Shown here: in pieces, positions 15,858 through 21,964 of the stretch | Numbering within the stretch: the first letter of the stretch is position 1 | How the letters are laid out: the number at the start of each line of letters is the position of its first letter | Assembly (NCBI GenBank): GCA_023399295.1 | Contig: JAEWQF010000001.1 | Location: forward strand, 1-21,964 | DNA from: Bacteroidota bacterium | Lineage (GTDB): Bacteria; Bacteroidota; Bacteroidia; Bacteroidales; Dysgonomonadaceae | Reading direction: 5' to 3' | Length of the DNA stretch: 21,964 nucleotides | The notes under the pieces: model-generated | Database searches by the model: none | What the model saw: only the letters and a program-made list of their open reading frames with translations | Told to the model about the DNA's origin: nothing | Position numbers and translations under genes: made by a program

Positions 15858-16166
15858 TTATACATACCCTGCCTCATCGGTCTTGGCCGTTTTCTCCTTG
15901 CCGATGCCGAGGAAGTCGAAGAGGATCCAGAAAATAGTGAATGAAGGCACCATGTCGGTTATTGGTAGGATTTCCTCGATGAATGTGACCAGCGAGGTGT
16001 ACTTACCCCGCCGTTCACCAAACATCTTGTAACTGATCGATGCTGCTACTGGTGCCCATACCACATCTAGCACCGGCCCGATTACCGGGATGACTGCAGA
16101 TGCCATGCCCACCGCGTCGAGGAGCAAACATTTGGCGAGTCTTCTGTATTTCGGATCCAGCCTCAT
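15858..16166 (-). CDS. Conserved small membrane protein of unknown function, coupled to ferritin
   Basis: The 102-residue protein has no function I can assign. It has a basic N-terminus (MRLDPKYRRLAK) and a long hydrophobic stretch at about 13-45 containing PVIGPVLDVVWAPVAA. A short loop rich in Arg/Lys follows, then a second hydrophobic stretch at about 66-91 (EEILPITDMVP then TIFWILFDF), and a charged tail. The two hydrophobic halves share a Pro-x-x-Asp-x-x-(Trp/Pro) flavour, suggesting a re-entrant hairpin pair, though this is inference. Similar short proteins occur as hypotheticals in Bacteroidota. Its ATG overlaps the ferritin TGA as ATGA (16166-16163), the classic signature of translational coupling, which ties its synthesis to ferritin. 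Confidence 0.78.
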   Translation of the reverse strand: MRLDPKYRRLAKCLLLDAVGMASAVIPVIGPVLDVVWAPVAASISYKMFGERRGKYTSLVTFIEEILPITDMVPSFTIFWILFDFLGIGKEKTAKTDEAGYV

Positions 16167-16678
16167 GCCTGTTCACCGGCCAGCGGGACATAGCTTCTTT
16201 TGGTCAATTCCTTGTCCATGGTGTAGAGTCCGAAGCCGTTGTCGCCAATCAGCCTGAGGCTGTCGATCATGCCCTGCGCGGTCTCCTCTTCCTCTACCTG
16301 TTCGCTCACAAACCATTGCAGCATGTTCTCGGTGGCGTAGTCATTCTCCTTGCGCGAGATCGATACCAGGTTGTTGATCAGTGAGGTGACCACCCGCTCG
16401 TGGTTGAGGGTCTCGTCGAAGGCGTGCAGCACCGATTTCCACTCCGTATCCACCTTTTCGATTGGTGTCAGTTCCACCCTGTTGCCCTTCGAGATGAGGT
16501 AGTTCATCAATTTGAGTGCATGATCCTGTTCCTCTCGGAACTGCACGTTGAACCAATTGGCGAAACCCGGTAATCCCTTGTTGGCAAAATAGGCCGACAT
16601 GGAGAGATAGAGGTATGCCGACCAGAATTCGGCGTTGATTTGTTTGTTGATTGCACTTTCCAGTTCTTTGCTTACCAT
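16163..16678 (-). CDS. ftnA: Ferritin (non-heme, FtnA type)
   Basis: The 171-residue iron-storage protein assembles into a 24-mer shell that oxidises Fe(II) and stores it as a ferric mineral. All ferroxidase residues are in the positions known from E. coli FtnA: Glu17, Glu50, His53, Glu94 and Gln127, plus the third-site acids Glu126, Glu129 and Glu130. It lacks a heme-ligand arrangement of bacterioferritin. The N-terminus MVSKELESAINKQINAEFW and length match cytoplasmic bacterial ferritins exactly, so the start is firm. It is first in an operon with a translationally coupled membrane protein and a TraB/GumN lipoprotein, and is divergent from serine palmitoyltransferase across a 214-base gap. 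Confidence 0.96.
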   Translation of the reverse strand: MVSKELESAINKQINAEFWSAYLYLSMSAYFANKGLPGFANWFNVQFREEQDHALKLMNYLISKGNRVELTPIEKVDTEWKSVLHAFDETLNHERVVTSLINNLVSISRKENDYATENMLQWFVSEQVEEEETAQGMIDSLRLIGDNGFGLYTMDKELTKRSYVPLAGEQA

Positions 16679-16767
16679 AGTTGTTTACTTTTTTTGTGTT
16701 ACTTCATGATAAAACGTTCCGTAAAGAAAAATGTTCTTTCCTGGACGGTAACTTTCACTCCCTGCTG

Positions 16768-16776
16768 CAAAATGTA
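16768..16776 (-). promoter_or_regulatory. Possible promoter -7 region for the ferritin operon
   Basis: On the minus strand the sequence reads TACATTTTG, one base longer than TAnnTTTG, with a TTTA about 20 bases upstream. It would give a leader of about 90 bases before the ATG at 16678. This is a weak match in an AT-rich gap and no better candidate is visible. Confidence 0.3.
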
Positions 16777-16807
16777 CGGTGCCGCAAGCAGAATATAAAT
16801 TAATTGC

Positions 16808-16815
16808 TATCTTTG
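16808..16815 (+). promoter_or_regulatory. -7 box (TATCTTTG) for serine palmitoyltransferase
   Basis: TATCTTTG lies 77 bases before the ATG at 16893 and is preceded by the AT-rich run TATAAATTAATTG. No -33 TTTG is seen at the expected distance. Confidence 0.55.
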
Positions 16816-16892
16816 TACGTTGGTTTCCAAGAAAACAATTGCTGTAGTAAGTGTGACCTACCGAGCTCTGTTTTTTAACTAATTTTCTTGAA

Positions 16893-18083
16893 ATGAATCT
16901 TTTAAAGGAGAAAATGATGCGATACGATGCCCCGCAGCGTGCAAAAGCTGCTGGCATATACCCCTACTTCCGGGCCATCGAAAGTGACCAGGATACAGAG
17001 GTTCTCATCAACGGAAAGAAAGTGCTGATGTTCGGCTCCAACGCTTACCTGGGATTGACGAATCATCCCAAGGTGAAAGAAGCCGCCATCGCTGCCACAC
17101 AGAAATATGGTACCGGCATGGCCGGTTCACGCTTCCTGAACGGCACGCTCGACATACACCTGGAGCTGGAACGCAAGCTGGCCAATTTCATGCACAAGGA
17201 GGAGGCGATTGTCTTCTCCACCGGATTCACAGTGAACGAGGGTGTGCTTGGTTGCCTCACTGGCCGCGACGACTACATCATCTGGGATGAACGCGACCAC
17301 GCCTCCATCATCGAGGGGCTACGCACCTCCTTCTCCACCAAGTACAAGTTCCGACACAACGACATGGCATCGCTCGAGAAGCAACTGCAGCGTTGCGACC
17401 CACGCAAGGTGAAGTTGATCGTGGTGGATGGTGTTTTCAGCATGGAGGGCGATCTGGCAAGTATTCCGGAGATCGTGAAGCTTGCAAAAAAGTACAAAGC
17501 CAACATCATGGTGGATGAAGCACACAGCCTCGGTGTATTGGGCAAACGTTACAGCGGTCGCGGTGTGTGCGACCACTTTGGCCTGCTCGATGACGTGGAC
17601 CTGGTGATGGGCACCTTCAGCAAATCACTCGCCTCCATTGGCGGCTTTGTGGCTGGCGATTATCCGGTGATCAATTACCTGCGGCACAATGCCCGCACCA
17701 ATATCTTCAGCGCCAGTATCACGCCGGCAGCCACTGCTGCCGCCTCGGCTGCACTCGACATCCTGAAGGCTGAACCTGAAAGGGTGAAACACCTCTGGGA
17801 ACTGACCCACTACGCCATCAACCAGTTCCGTGAGCGAGGGTTCGAGCTGGGACCCACCTCCACACCCATTTTGCCGCTCTATGTGCGCGACAACGACAAG
17901 ACTTTTCTGATCACCAAGATGCTGTTTGAGGAAGGCATCTTCGTCAACCCGGTCGTGCCACCGGCGGTGGCACCCAACGACACACTGATCCGCTACTCAC
18001 TGATGGCAACCCACACGTATGAACAGGTGGATCGCTCCATTGAATGCATCACCGCCATTTTCAAGAAAACAGGCGTGCTCTGA
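16893..18083 (+). CDS. spt: Serine palmitoyltransferase (alpha-oxoamine synthase family)
   Basis: The 396-residue PLP enzyme condenses L-serine with an acyl-CoA to 3-ketosphinganine, the first step of sphingolipid synthesis. Fold-type I residues are clear: His136 (RDHAS, stacks on PLP), Asp208 and His211 (VDEAHSLG), and the PLP-binding Lys244 in GTFSKSLASIGGF. The N-terminal YPYFRAIES, GSRFLNGTLDIH and C-terminal PPAVAPNDTLIR blocks closely match the Bacteroides serine palmitoyltransferases as I remember them, better than KBL (2-amino-3-ketobutyrate CoA ligase) or BioF. I see no biotin genes nearby. Later sphingolipid genes are not adjacent. The protein lacks a membrane segment and should be cytoplasmic, as in other bacterial homodimeric SPTs. 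It ends at a strong terminator. Confidence 0.88.
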   Translation: MNLLKEKMMRYDAPQRAKAAGIYPYFRAIESDQDTEVLINGKKVLMFGSNAYLGLTNHPKVKEAAIAATQKYGTGMAGSRFLNGTLDIHLELERKLANFMHKEEAIVFSTGFTVNEGVLGCLTGRDDYIIWDERDHASIIEGLRTSFSTKYKFRHNDMASLEKQLQRCDPRKVKLIVVDGVFSMEGDLASIPEIVKLAKKYKANIMVDEAHSLGVLGKRYSGRGVCDHFGLLDDVDLVMGTFSKSLASIGGFVAGDYPVINYLRHNARTNIFSASITPAATAAASAALDILKAEPERVKHLWELTHYAINQFRERGFELGPTSTPILPLYVRDNDKTFLITKMLFEEGIFVNPVVPPAVAPNDTLIRYSLMATHTYEQVDRSIECITAIFKKTGVL

Positions 18084-18115
18084 CAATCACTCTGATTGGA
18101 TGCAACTCACATTAT

Positions 18116-18154
18116 AAAACATTCCCTGCCCATCGGCAGAGAATGTTTTTTTTT
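18116..18154 (+). terminator. Strong intrinsic terminator of serine palmitoyltransferase
   Basis: AAAACATTC and CTGCC on the left pair with GGCAG and GAATGTTTT on the right (18116-18149), with one C/A mismatch and a CATC loop. An unbroken run of nine T's spans 18146-18154. It lies 32 bases after the stop codon. Confidence 0.9.
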
Positions 18155-18155
18155 G

Positions 18156-18163
18156 TAGATTTG
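18156..18163 (+). promoter_or_regulatory. -7 box (TAGATTTG) for the DUF389 gene
   Basis: TAGATTTG starts two bases after the terminator T-run and 25 bases before the ATG at 18181. Its last base is the G of an in-frame GTG at 18163, which therefore cannot be the start codon for transcripts from this promoter. Confidence 0.55.
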
Positions 18164-18180
18164 TGAAAAGATGCATTGCC

Positions 18181-19530
18181 ATGGAGAAAAGAGTAGATAA
18201 GCTGCTGGGGTGGTTCGATCTGCGCAGCGAGATGGAAGGTTACGACACCATTCACGAGAACATAGAGAGCGGTGTCGTATTCAAGGGCACCAACCTCTGG
18301 GTATTGGTGTTTGCCATCGTGGTGGCATCCGTAGGACTTAACATGAACTCCACCGCGGTGATCATTGGTGCCATGCTGATTTCCCCACTGATGGGTCCCA
18401 TCAATGGTATGGGCTACAGCCTTGCAACATATGATTTTCCTATGTTGCGTCGCTCCCTGAAAAACTTCACCTTTGCGGTAGGGGTGAGCCTTCTCACCTC
18501 GGCACTCTACTTCCTGCTCACACCCATCAATGAGGCTCATTCTGAGCTGCTTGCCCGCACCAGTCCCACCATCTATGATGTGATCATCGCACTCTTCGGC
18601 GGTCTAGCCGGCATCGTAGCGATGAGCAGCCGCCTGAAGGGTAACGTGATTCCCGGTGTGGCGATCGCCACGGCACTCATGCCGCCCATCTGTACGGCGG
18701 GTTACGGACTGGCTACGTTGCAATTCGATTTCTTCTTCGGCGCACTCTATCTCTTCACCATCAACACTGTTTTCATTGCTTTTGCTGCACTGATTGTCTG
18801 TCAGTTCCTCAAATTTCCCATTCGCTCCATCGTTGATCCTGCCAGGAAGAGACATGTGAATCGTGTTACATCCGCAGTAATCATCTTCACGCTGGTGCCC
18901 AGCATCATTTTCGGTATCAACCTGGTGAAGAACGAGGAGTTTGCACAACGGGCAGACAACTTTATTGGAGAGGTGACCCTTTTGGGTGGCAATTACCTTC
19001 AAAGCAGACAGGTCTACCCGGCAACCCGCACGGTCGAGCTGCTTTATTCCGGTTACGGTCTGAACGATTCGATAGAGATGCTCATCAGGGAAAAAGCGCT
19101 GGAGAACCGACTCGATACATCACGACTACTGATCAGTCAGGGTTATGAAGCCATTAAGGTACAGGAGAATGTGCGAAAATACCAGTCGGAATCGGAGCGC
19201 TTGTCTGTACAGTTGGCTGCCACAAATTACTCACTTCGTCAGAGCGATGCGAAGGTGGATAGCATCCGCAACATTCCACTTTTCGGAGAAAGGATCCTGA
19301 GTGAGATCAAACCTCTCTTCCCACAGCTGATCGGCTGCTCCTATTCCGAGACCTATCTGTTTACCACGGTCAACGATACGACACAGCGTTCCGGTATGGT
19401 GTCGTTGGTGGTCTTCACGCTGCACCGCAACGGATTGAGGCAGGTAGATCGTACCCGCATTGAGGAGTGGCTTAAAAACCGACTGGGCAACGAGCAGGTG
19501 AAGACGGTCTTTGAGGAGGTGCGGAATTAA
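18181..19530 (+). CDS. DUF389 (TIGR00341 family) multi-pass membrane protein
   Basis: The 449-residue protein is of unknown function. After about 36 soluble residues there are seven hydrophobic segments at roughly 37-54, 57-72, 96-114, 131-148, 154-174, 186-209 and 228-248. Segment 2 includes IIGAMLISPLMGPINGMG, the DUF389 signature, and segment 5 has PGVAIATALMPP. The C-terminal 200 residues are hydrophilic, with a Gln/Ser/Glu-rich stretch likely to form a coiled coil (about 325-360) and a final small alpha/beta-like domain. No transport or enzymatic role is established for the family as far as I know. The ATG at 18181 is preferred over the in-frame GTG at 18163 because of the -7 box. Confidence 0.88.
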   Translation: MEKRVDKLLGWFDLRSEMEGYDTIHENIESGVVFKGTNLWVLVFAIVVASVGLNMNSTAVIIGAMLISPLMGPINGMGYSLATYDFPMLRRSLKNFTFAVGVSLLTSALYFLLTPINEAHSELLARTSPTIYDVIIALFGGLAGIVAMSSRLKGNVIPGVAIATALMPPICTAGYGLATLQFDFFFGALYLFTINTVFIAFAALIVCQFLKFPIRSIVDPARKRHVNRVTSAVIIFTLVPSIIFGINLVKNEEFAQRADNFIGEVTLLGGNYLQSRQVYPATRTVELLYSGYGLNDSIEMLIREKALENRLDTSRLLISQGYEAIKVQENVRKYQSESERLSVQLAATNYSLRQSDAKVDSIRNIPLFGERILSEIKPLFPQLIGCSYSETYLFTTVNDTTQRSGMVSLVVFTLHRNGLRQVDRTRIEEWLKNRLGNEQVKTVFEEVRN

Positions 19531-19675
19531 CCGCGACGGGAGTAAACTATTCAGATCAAAGGAGTGTTATTATCTAAGTTCGTTGAATCAATGTTTCACC
19601 GCACCAATACATCTAATCATCCAAATAGCGATTCATTACATCGGCAGATTTACGCATCATCAAATCAACAAACAT
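19531..19675. other. 145-base intergenic gap before the DHOD-like gene
   Basis: The reading frame of the next gene stays open through this gap back to 19511. The extension (residues such as KLFRSKECYYLSSLNQC) has no family resemblance and overlaps the DUF389 gene. I find no TAnnTTTG box and no clear terminator here, so whether the downstream pair has its own promoter is unresolved. Confidence 0.45.
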
Positions 19676-20695
19676 ATGAAGAACATGGAAACAATTTACA
19701 TGGGCATCCGCCTCAAGAGCCCCGTCATCCTCGGAGCATCAGAGCTATCCACCGACAGTGACAAACTGCTGCGGGCCGAAGAAGAAGGCATTGGTGCCGT
19801 GGTGTTTAAGACACTTTTTGAAGAACAGATCCAGATGGAGAGTTTCCGGCTGGATGAGAAGATTGGTCAGTATGATGAGATTCACGCCGAGTCGGTGACG
19901 CACCATCCCAGCGTGGAACACTCAGAGGTGGAATACTACCTGGAGAAGTTGCGTCGTGCCAAGGAGCGGCTCACCGTGCCGGTGATTGCCAGCCTCAACT
20001 GTGTGAATGATTCCACCTGGTTTCGTTATGCGAAACTGATTGAGGAGACAGGCGTGGACGGCATCGAGCTCAATCTCTACCAGATCCCGGTACGGTTCGA
20101 TCTAGATGCGGCCTCCATCGAGCAGCAGCAGATCAACCTGGTGGAGGGCATCCGCCAGCAGCTCTCCATACCGGTGAGCGTAAAGCTGAGCTCCGACTAC
20201 ACCAACATCCTCCACTTCGCGAAGCGACTCGATGAGGCGGGTGTGCAGGGATTGGTGCTGTTCAACGCTTTCTTCCAACCCGATGTGGACATCCGCCGGG
20301 AAGAACACCGTCGCGCCTTCAACCTTACCCACAGGGGAGAGTACAAAAAGTCGCTCCGCTATGCCGGGATGCTCTATGGACGCATCAACACCGATGTGTG
20401 CAGCAGCCGCGGCATCTATACCGGTGAGGATGCCATCAAGCTGCTCCTCAGTGGTGCTGCTGCCGTGCAGGTGGTGAGTGCCGTCTACCGCAACGGTGTG
20501 GAACAGATCGGCAAGATCAACAGGGAGATTGCCGAATGGATGGAGAGCAAACAGTATCAGCGCATTGATCAGTTCAGGGGCAAGCTATCCGACAGCATAC
20601 TCAACAAAAACGACAACCTGCTGATCTACAAGCGGGCACAGTACATCGATACGCTGCTTCACTCCGACAGGTTGATGGAAGACCTGGAGTGGTGA
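19676..20695 (+). CDS. Dihydroorotate dehydrogenase-like FMN protein
   Basis: The 339-residue TIM-barrel flavoprotein belongs to the dihydroorotate dehydrogenase-like group, not clearly PyrD itself. Conserved blocks are the N-terminal MGIRLKSPVILGASELS, VFKTLFEEQI (Lys45 near FMN), VIASLNCVNDSTW, GIELNLY, VSVKLSSDYTN and AAAVQVVSAVYRNG. The MGxxLxxPxxxGxS opening is shared with true DHODs. Its length and the DHHPS-like insertion (HAESVTHHPSVEHSEVEYY) match the proteins annotated as DHOD-like in Bacteroidota. Whether it oxidises dihydroorotate is unknown. The start is ATG at 19676; ATG at 19685 is equally possible. The lipocalin gene begins 14 bases after its stop, indicating one transcript. 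Confidence 0.85.
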   Translation: MKNMETIYMGIRLKSPVILGASELSTDSDKLLRAEEEGIGAVVFKTLFEEQIQMESFRLDEKIGQYDEIHAESVTHHPSVEHSEVEYYLEKLRRAKERLTVPVIASLNCVNDSTWFRYAKLIEETGVDGIELNLYQIPVRFDLDAASIEQQQINLVEGIRQQLSIPVSVKLSSDYTNILHFAKRLDEAGVQGLVLFNAFFQPDVDIRREEHRRAFNLTHRGEYKKSLRYAGMLYGRINTDVCSSRGIYTGEDAIKLLLSGAAAVQVVSAVYRNGVEQIGKINREIAEWMESKQYQRIDQFRGKLSDSILNKNDNLLIYKRAQYIDTLLHSDRLMEDLEW

Positions 20696-20709
20696 TCATA
20701 CCCCAACGA

Positions 20710-21252
20710 ATGATAAACATGCAGAGAGATAAATTTTTTTATATCGCGATGATCTCACTTTTCGCCATTCTCGGCACCTCCTGTGCCTCCATTCCCAGGG
20801 GTGCCACCGCCGTAACCCCCTTCAACAAGGAACAGTACCTGGGTAAATGGTTTGAGATCGCCCGGCTCGACTTCAGGTTTGAACGGGGACTGAACAACAC
20901 CACTGCACAGTACAGCCTGAACGACGACGGCACCATCCGCGTGGTGAACCGCGGCTACGCCTATGCCGATGACAAGTGGAAGGAGGCGGAGGGGAAGGCC
21001 AGGTTTGTGGGCGACGAAAATGTGGCGATGCTGAAAGTATCCTTCTTCGGACCCTTCTACTCCGGTTACAACGTGATCGCCCTCGACGAGGAGTACCGCA
21101 ACGCGCTGGTGGCGGGGAAGAACCTGAAGTACCTTTGGATCCTGGCGCGCGAGACCACCATCCCCGATGAGGTGAAGGAGCGCTACCTAAGCATCGCCGA
21201 GGAGATCGGCTTCAACACCTCGGAACTGATCTGGGTGGAGCACGATCGGTAA
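20710..21252 (+). CDS. blc: Lipocalin family lipoprotein (Blc-like)
   Basis: The 180-residue protein has a lipoprotein signal peptide ending at FAILGTSC (Cys25), so it is probably anchored in the outer membrane. The lipocalin signature GKWFEIARLDFRFE corresponds to the GxWYEIAR motif of bacterial Blc, and the strand pattern through WILARETTIPDE fits a single eight-stranded barrel. E. coli Blc binds lysophospholipids and is induced under envelope stress; the ligand here is not known. The frame is open further upstream, to GTG codons at 20689 and 20692 that overlap the previous gene. ATG at 20710 or 20719 each gives a sensible signal peptide, and I chose 20710. Confidence 0.9.
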   Translation: MINMQRDKFFYIAMISLFAILGTSCASIPRGATAVTPFNKEQYLGKWFEIARLDFRFERGLNNTTAQYSLNDDGTIRVVNRGYAYADDKWKEAEGKARFVGDENVAMLKVSFFGPFYSGYNVIALDEEYRNALVAGKNLKYLWILARETTIPDEVKERYLSIAEEIGFNTSELIWVEHDR

Positions 21253-21326
21253 TAGATAAGCTCACTGCTGATTCCTCTTCTCCTACCTGGCCTTCATACG
21301 TAGTGAGATCCGGTCGAGGTATGAAG

Positions 21327-21964
21327 TTATCTGTCCATCCATTCCTTAAAAGCCGAAACGCGCTCACGGCTTACAATGATATCCTCATTTTCTGTACACT
21401 CCTTCAGTTTGATCTTCAGCCTGTTTGTTGAGTAGGCAATGATATCCCGGATGGCGGAATAGTTGATGATGCAATTCCGGTTGATCCTGAAAAATGTATT
21501 TGGATCAATCAATTGCTCAATCTTATCGAGTGAATAATCAATCGGGTAGTTTTTCCCATTCTCAACAAGAATGAAATTGCATCTCTCCTTCACATAAAAA
21601 CAGTTGACCGATGAGGTCTGTACCGACCTGTAATGTTCACCTATCCTGATCAGAAACCGCTCTTTCGTTTTCGATTGCAAATGGTGTATAATTGACTCGA
21701 ACCTTGCATGATCCGTATGATTGTAATGCGCTTTGAATTTGTTGATCGCATTATTGAGCTCCTCCGGATCAATTGGTTTTAACAGGTAATCGATGCTGTT
21801 CACCTTGAATGCCTTTAAGCTGTATTCATCGTAGGCGGTGGTGAAAATAACAGGAACATCAATCGGGTGGCTTTCAAAAATCTCGAAACAGATACCATCT
21901 TCCAGCTGGATATCCATGAAGATCAGGTCCGGTTTCGGATGATTCAGAAACCAGTTGATCGATT
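21327..21964 (-). CDS. LytTR-family response regulator, 5' end outside the window
   Basis: The frame is open to the window edge, so the N-terminal part of the receiver domain is missing (about 30-40 residues by family length). What remains of the receiver includes the phosphoacceptor Asp in LIFMDIQLEDG, the conserved Thr in IFTTAYDEYSLKAF, and the Lys-Pro of YLLKPID. After a linker, the C-terminal LytTR DNA-binding domain runs from FLIRIGEHYRSVQ through FFRINRNCIINYSAI to RERVSAFKEW. Such regulators (LytR/AgrA type) are usually paired with a 5TM- or 7TM-type histidine kinase, expected beyond the right edge. The apparent ATG at 21917 is internal. Base composition is AT-rich compared with the neighbouring genes. 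Confidence 0.93.
   Translation of the reverse strand, partial: SINWFLNHPKPDLIFMDIQLEDGICFEIFESHPIDVPVIFTTAYDEYSLKAFKVNSIDYLLKPIDPEELNNAINKFKAHYNHTDHARFESIIHHLQSKTKERFLIRIGEHYRSVQTSSVNCFYVKERCNFILVENGKNYPIDYSLDKIEQLIDPNTFFRINRNCIINYSAIRDIIAYSTNRLKIKLKECTENEDIIVSRERVSAFKEWMDR

Noticed and set aside
16685..16957. 90-codon minus-strand frame in the ferritin/SPT gap
   Set aside because: It covers an AT-rich promoter region and the start of spt in antisense, with no recognisable domain.
18163..18180. GTG start for the DUF389 protein
   Set aside because: The G at 18163 is the last base of the TAGATTTG -7 box, so transcripts should begin after it; ATG at 18181 is used instead.
19511..19675. 55-residue N-terminal extension of the DHOD-like protein
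   Set aside because: It overlaps the DUF389 gene by 20 bases, and has no resemblance to the family, which begins at the MGxxLxxP motif.
1..21964. CRISPR array, tRNA, insertion sequence, defence island or phage
   Set aside because: No regularly spaced repeats, cloverleaf, transposase, integrase or nuclease gene was seen; nearly all sequence is accounted for by ordinary genes and short gaps.

Overview
The window looks like chromosomal DNA of an anaerobic or microaerobic member of the Bacteroidota, probably order Bacteroidales. Dysgonomonadaceae-like genera such as Proteiniphilum or Petrimonas are a guess. Five things support the phylum. Promoters carry the TAnnTTTG -7 box, with TATCTTTG five times. 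Start codons mostly lack Shine-Dalgarno sequences. FeoA and FeoB are fused. There is a bacterial serine palmitoyltransferase. Secreted GH3 and GH2 glycosidases are present. Coding DNA is mostly GC-rich and gaps are short and AT-rich. No gap without a gene exceeds 300 bases; the longest is 478-727. I see no tRNA, rRNA, CRISPR array, insertion sequence or phage gene.

Layout. 1-477: the C-terminal end of a GH3 beta-glucosidase, then a strong hairpin. 728-4596: a secreted gamma-glutamyltransferase-like Ntn-hydrolase and a long-chain acyl-CoA synthetase, each with its own promoter-like box. 4610-7312, minus strand: a FeoA-FeoB ferrous iron transporter followed by a 53-residue Cys-rich membrane protein. 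7467-10681: two unrelated fumarases in tandem, class II (FumC) then class I (iron-sulfur). 10817-13366: a secreted GH2 glycosidase preceded by a long palindrome. 13456-14868: an RlmD-type rRNA methyltransferase. 14914-16678, minus strand: an operon of ferritin, a small membrane protein (ATGA overlap) and a TraB/GumN lipoprotein. 16893-19530: serine palmitoyltransferase, a textbook terminator, then a DUF389 membrane protein. 19676-21252: a dihydroorotate dehydrogenase-like flavoprotein coupled to a Blc-type lipocalin. 21327-21964, minus strand: a LytTR response regulator cut by the window edge, in visibly AT-richer DNA.

How they fit. Iron handling recurs: ferrous uptake (FeoAB plus the Cys-rich protein), storage (ferritin), and consumers that need Fe-S clusters (class I fumarase, RlmD). 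The paired fumarases would let the cell keep fumarate/malate interconversion under both iron-replete, anoxic and oxidising conditions. Envelope and lipid themes also recur (acyl-CoA synthetase, sphingolipid first step, lipocalin, TraB lipoprotein), along with polysaccharide breakdown (GH3, GH2). Most genes are familiar housekeeping or catabolic families. The least explained items are the ferritin-linked small membrane protein with TraB/GumN, the divergent GGT-like active site, the palindrome at 10726-10774, and a repeated layout in which a terminator hairpin occupies the upstream part of the next promoter.
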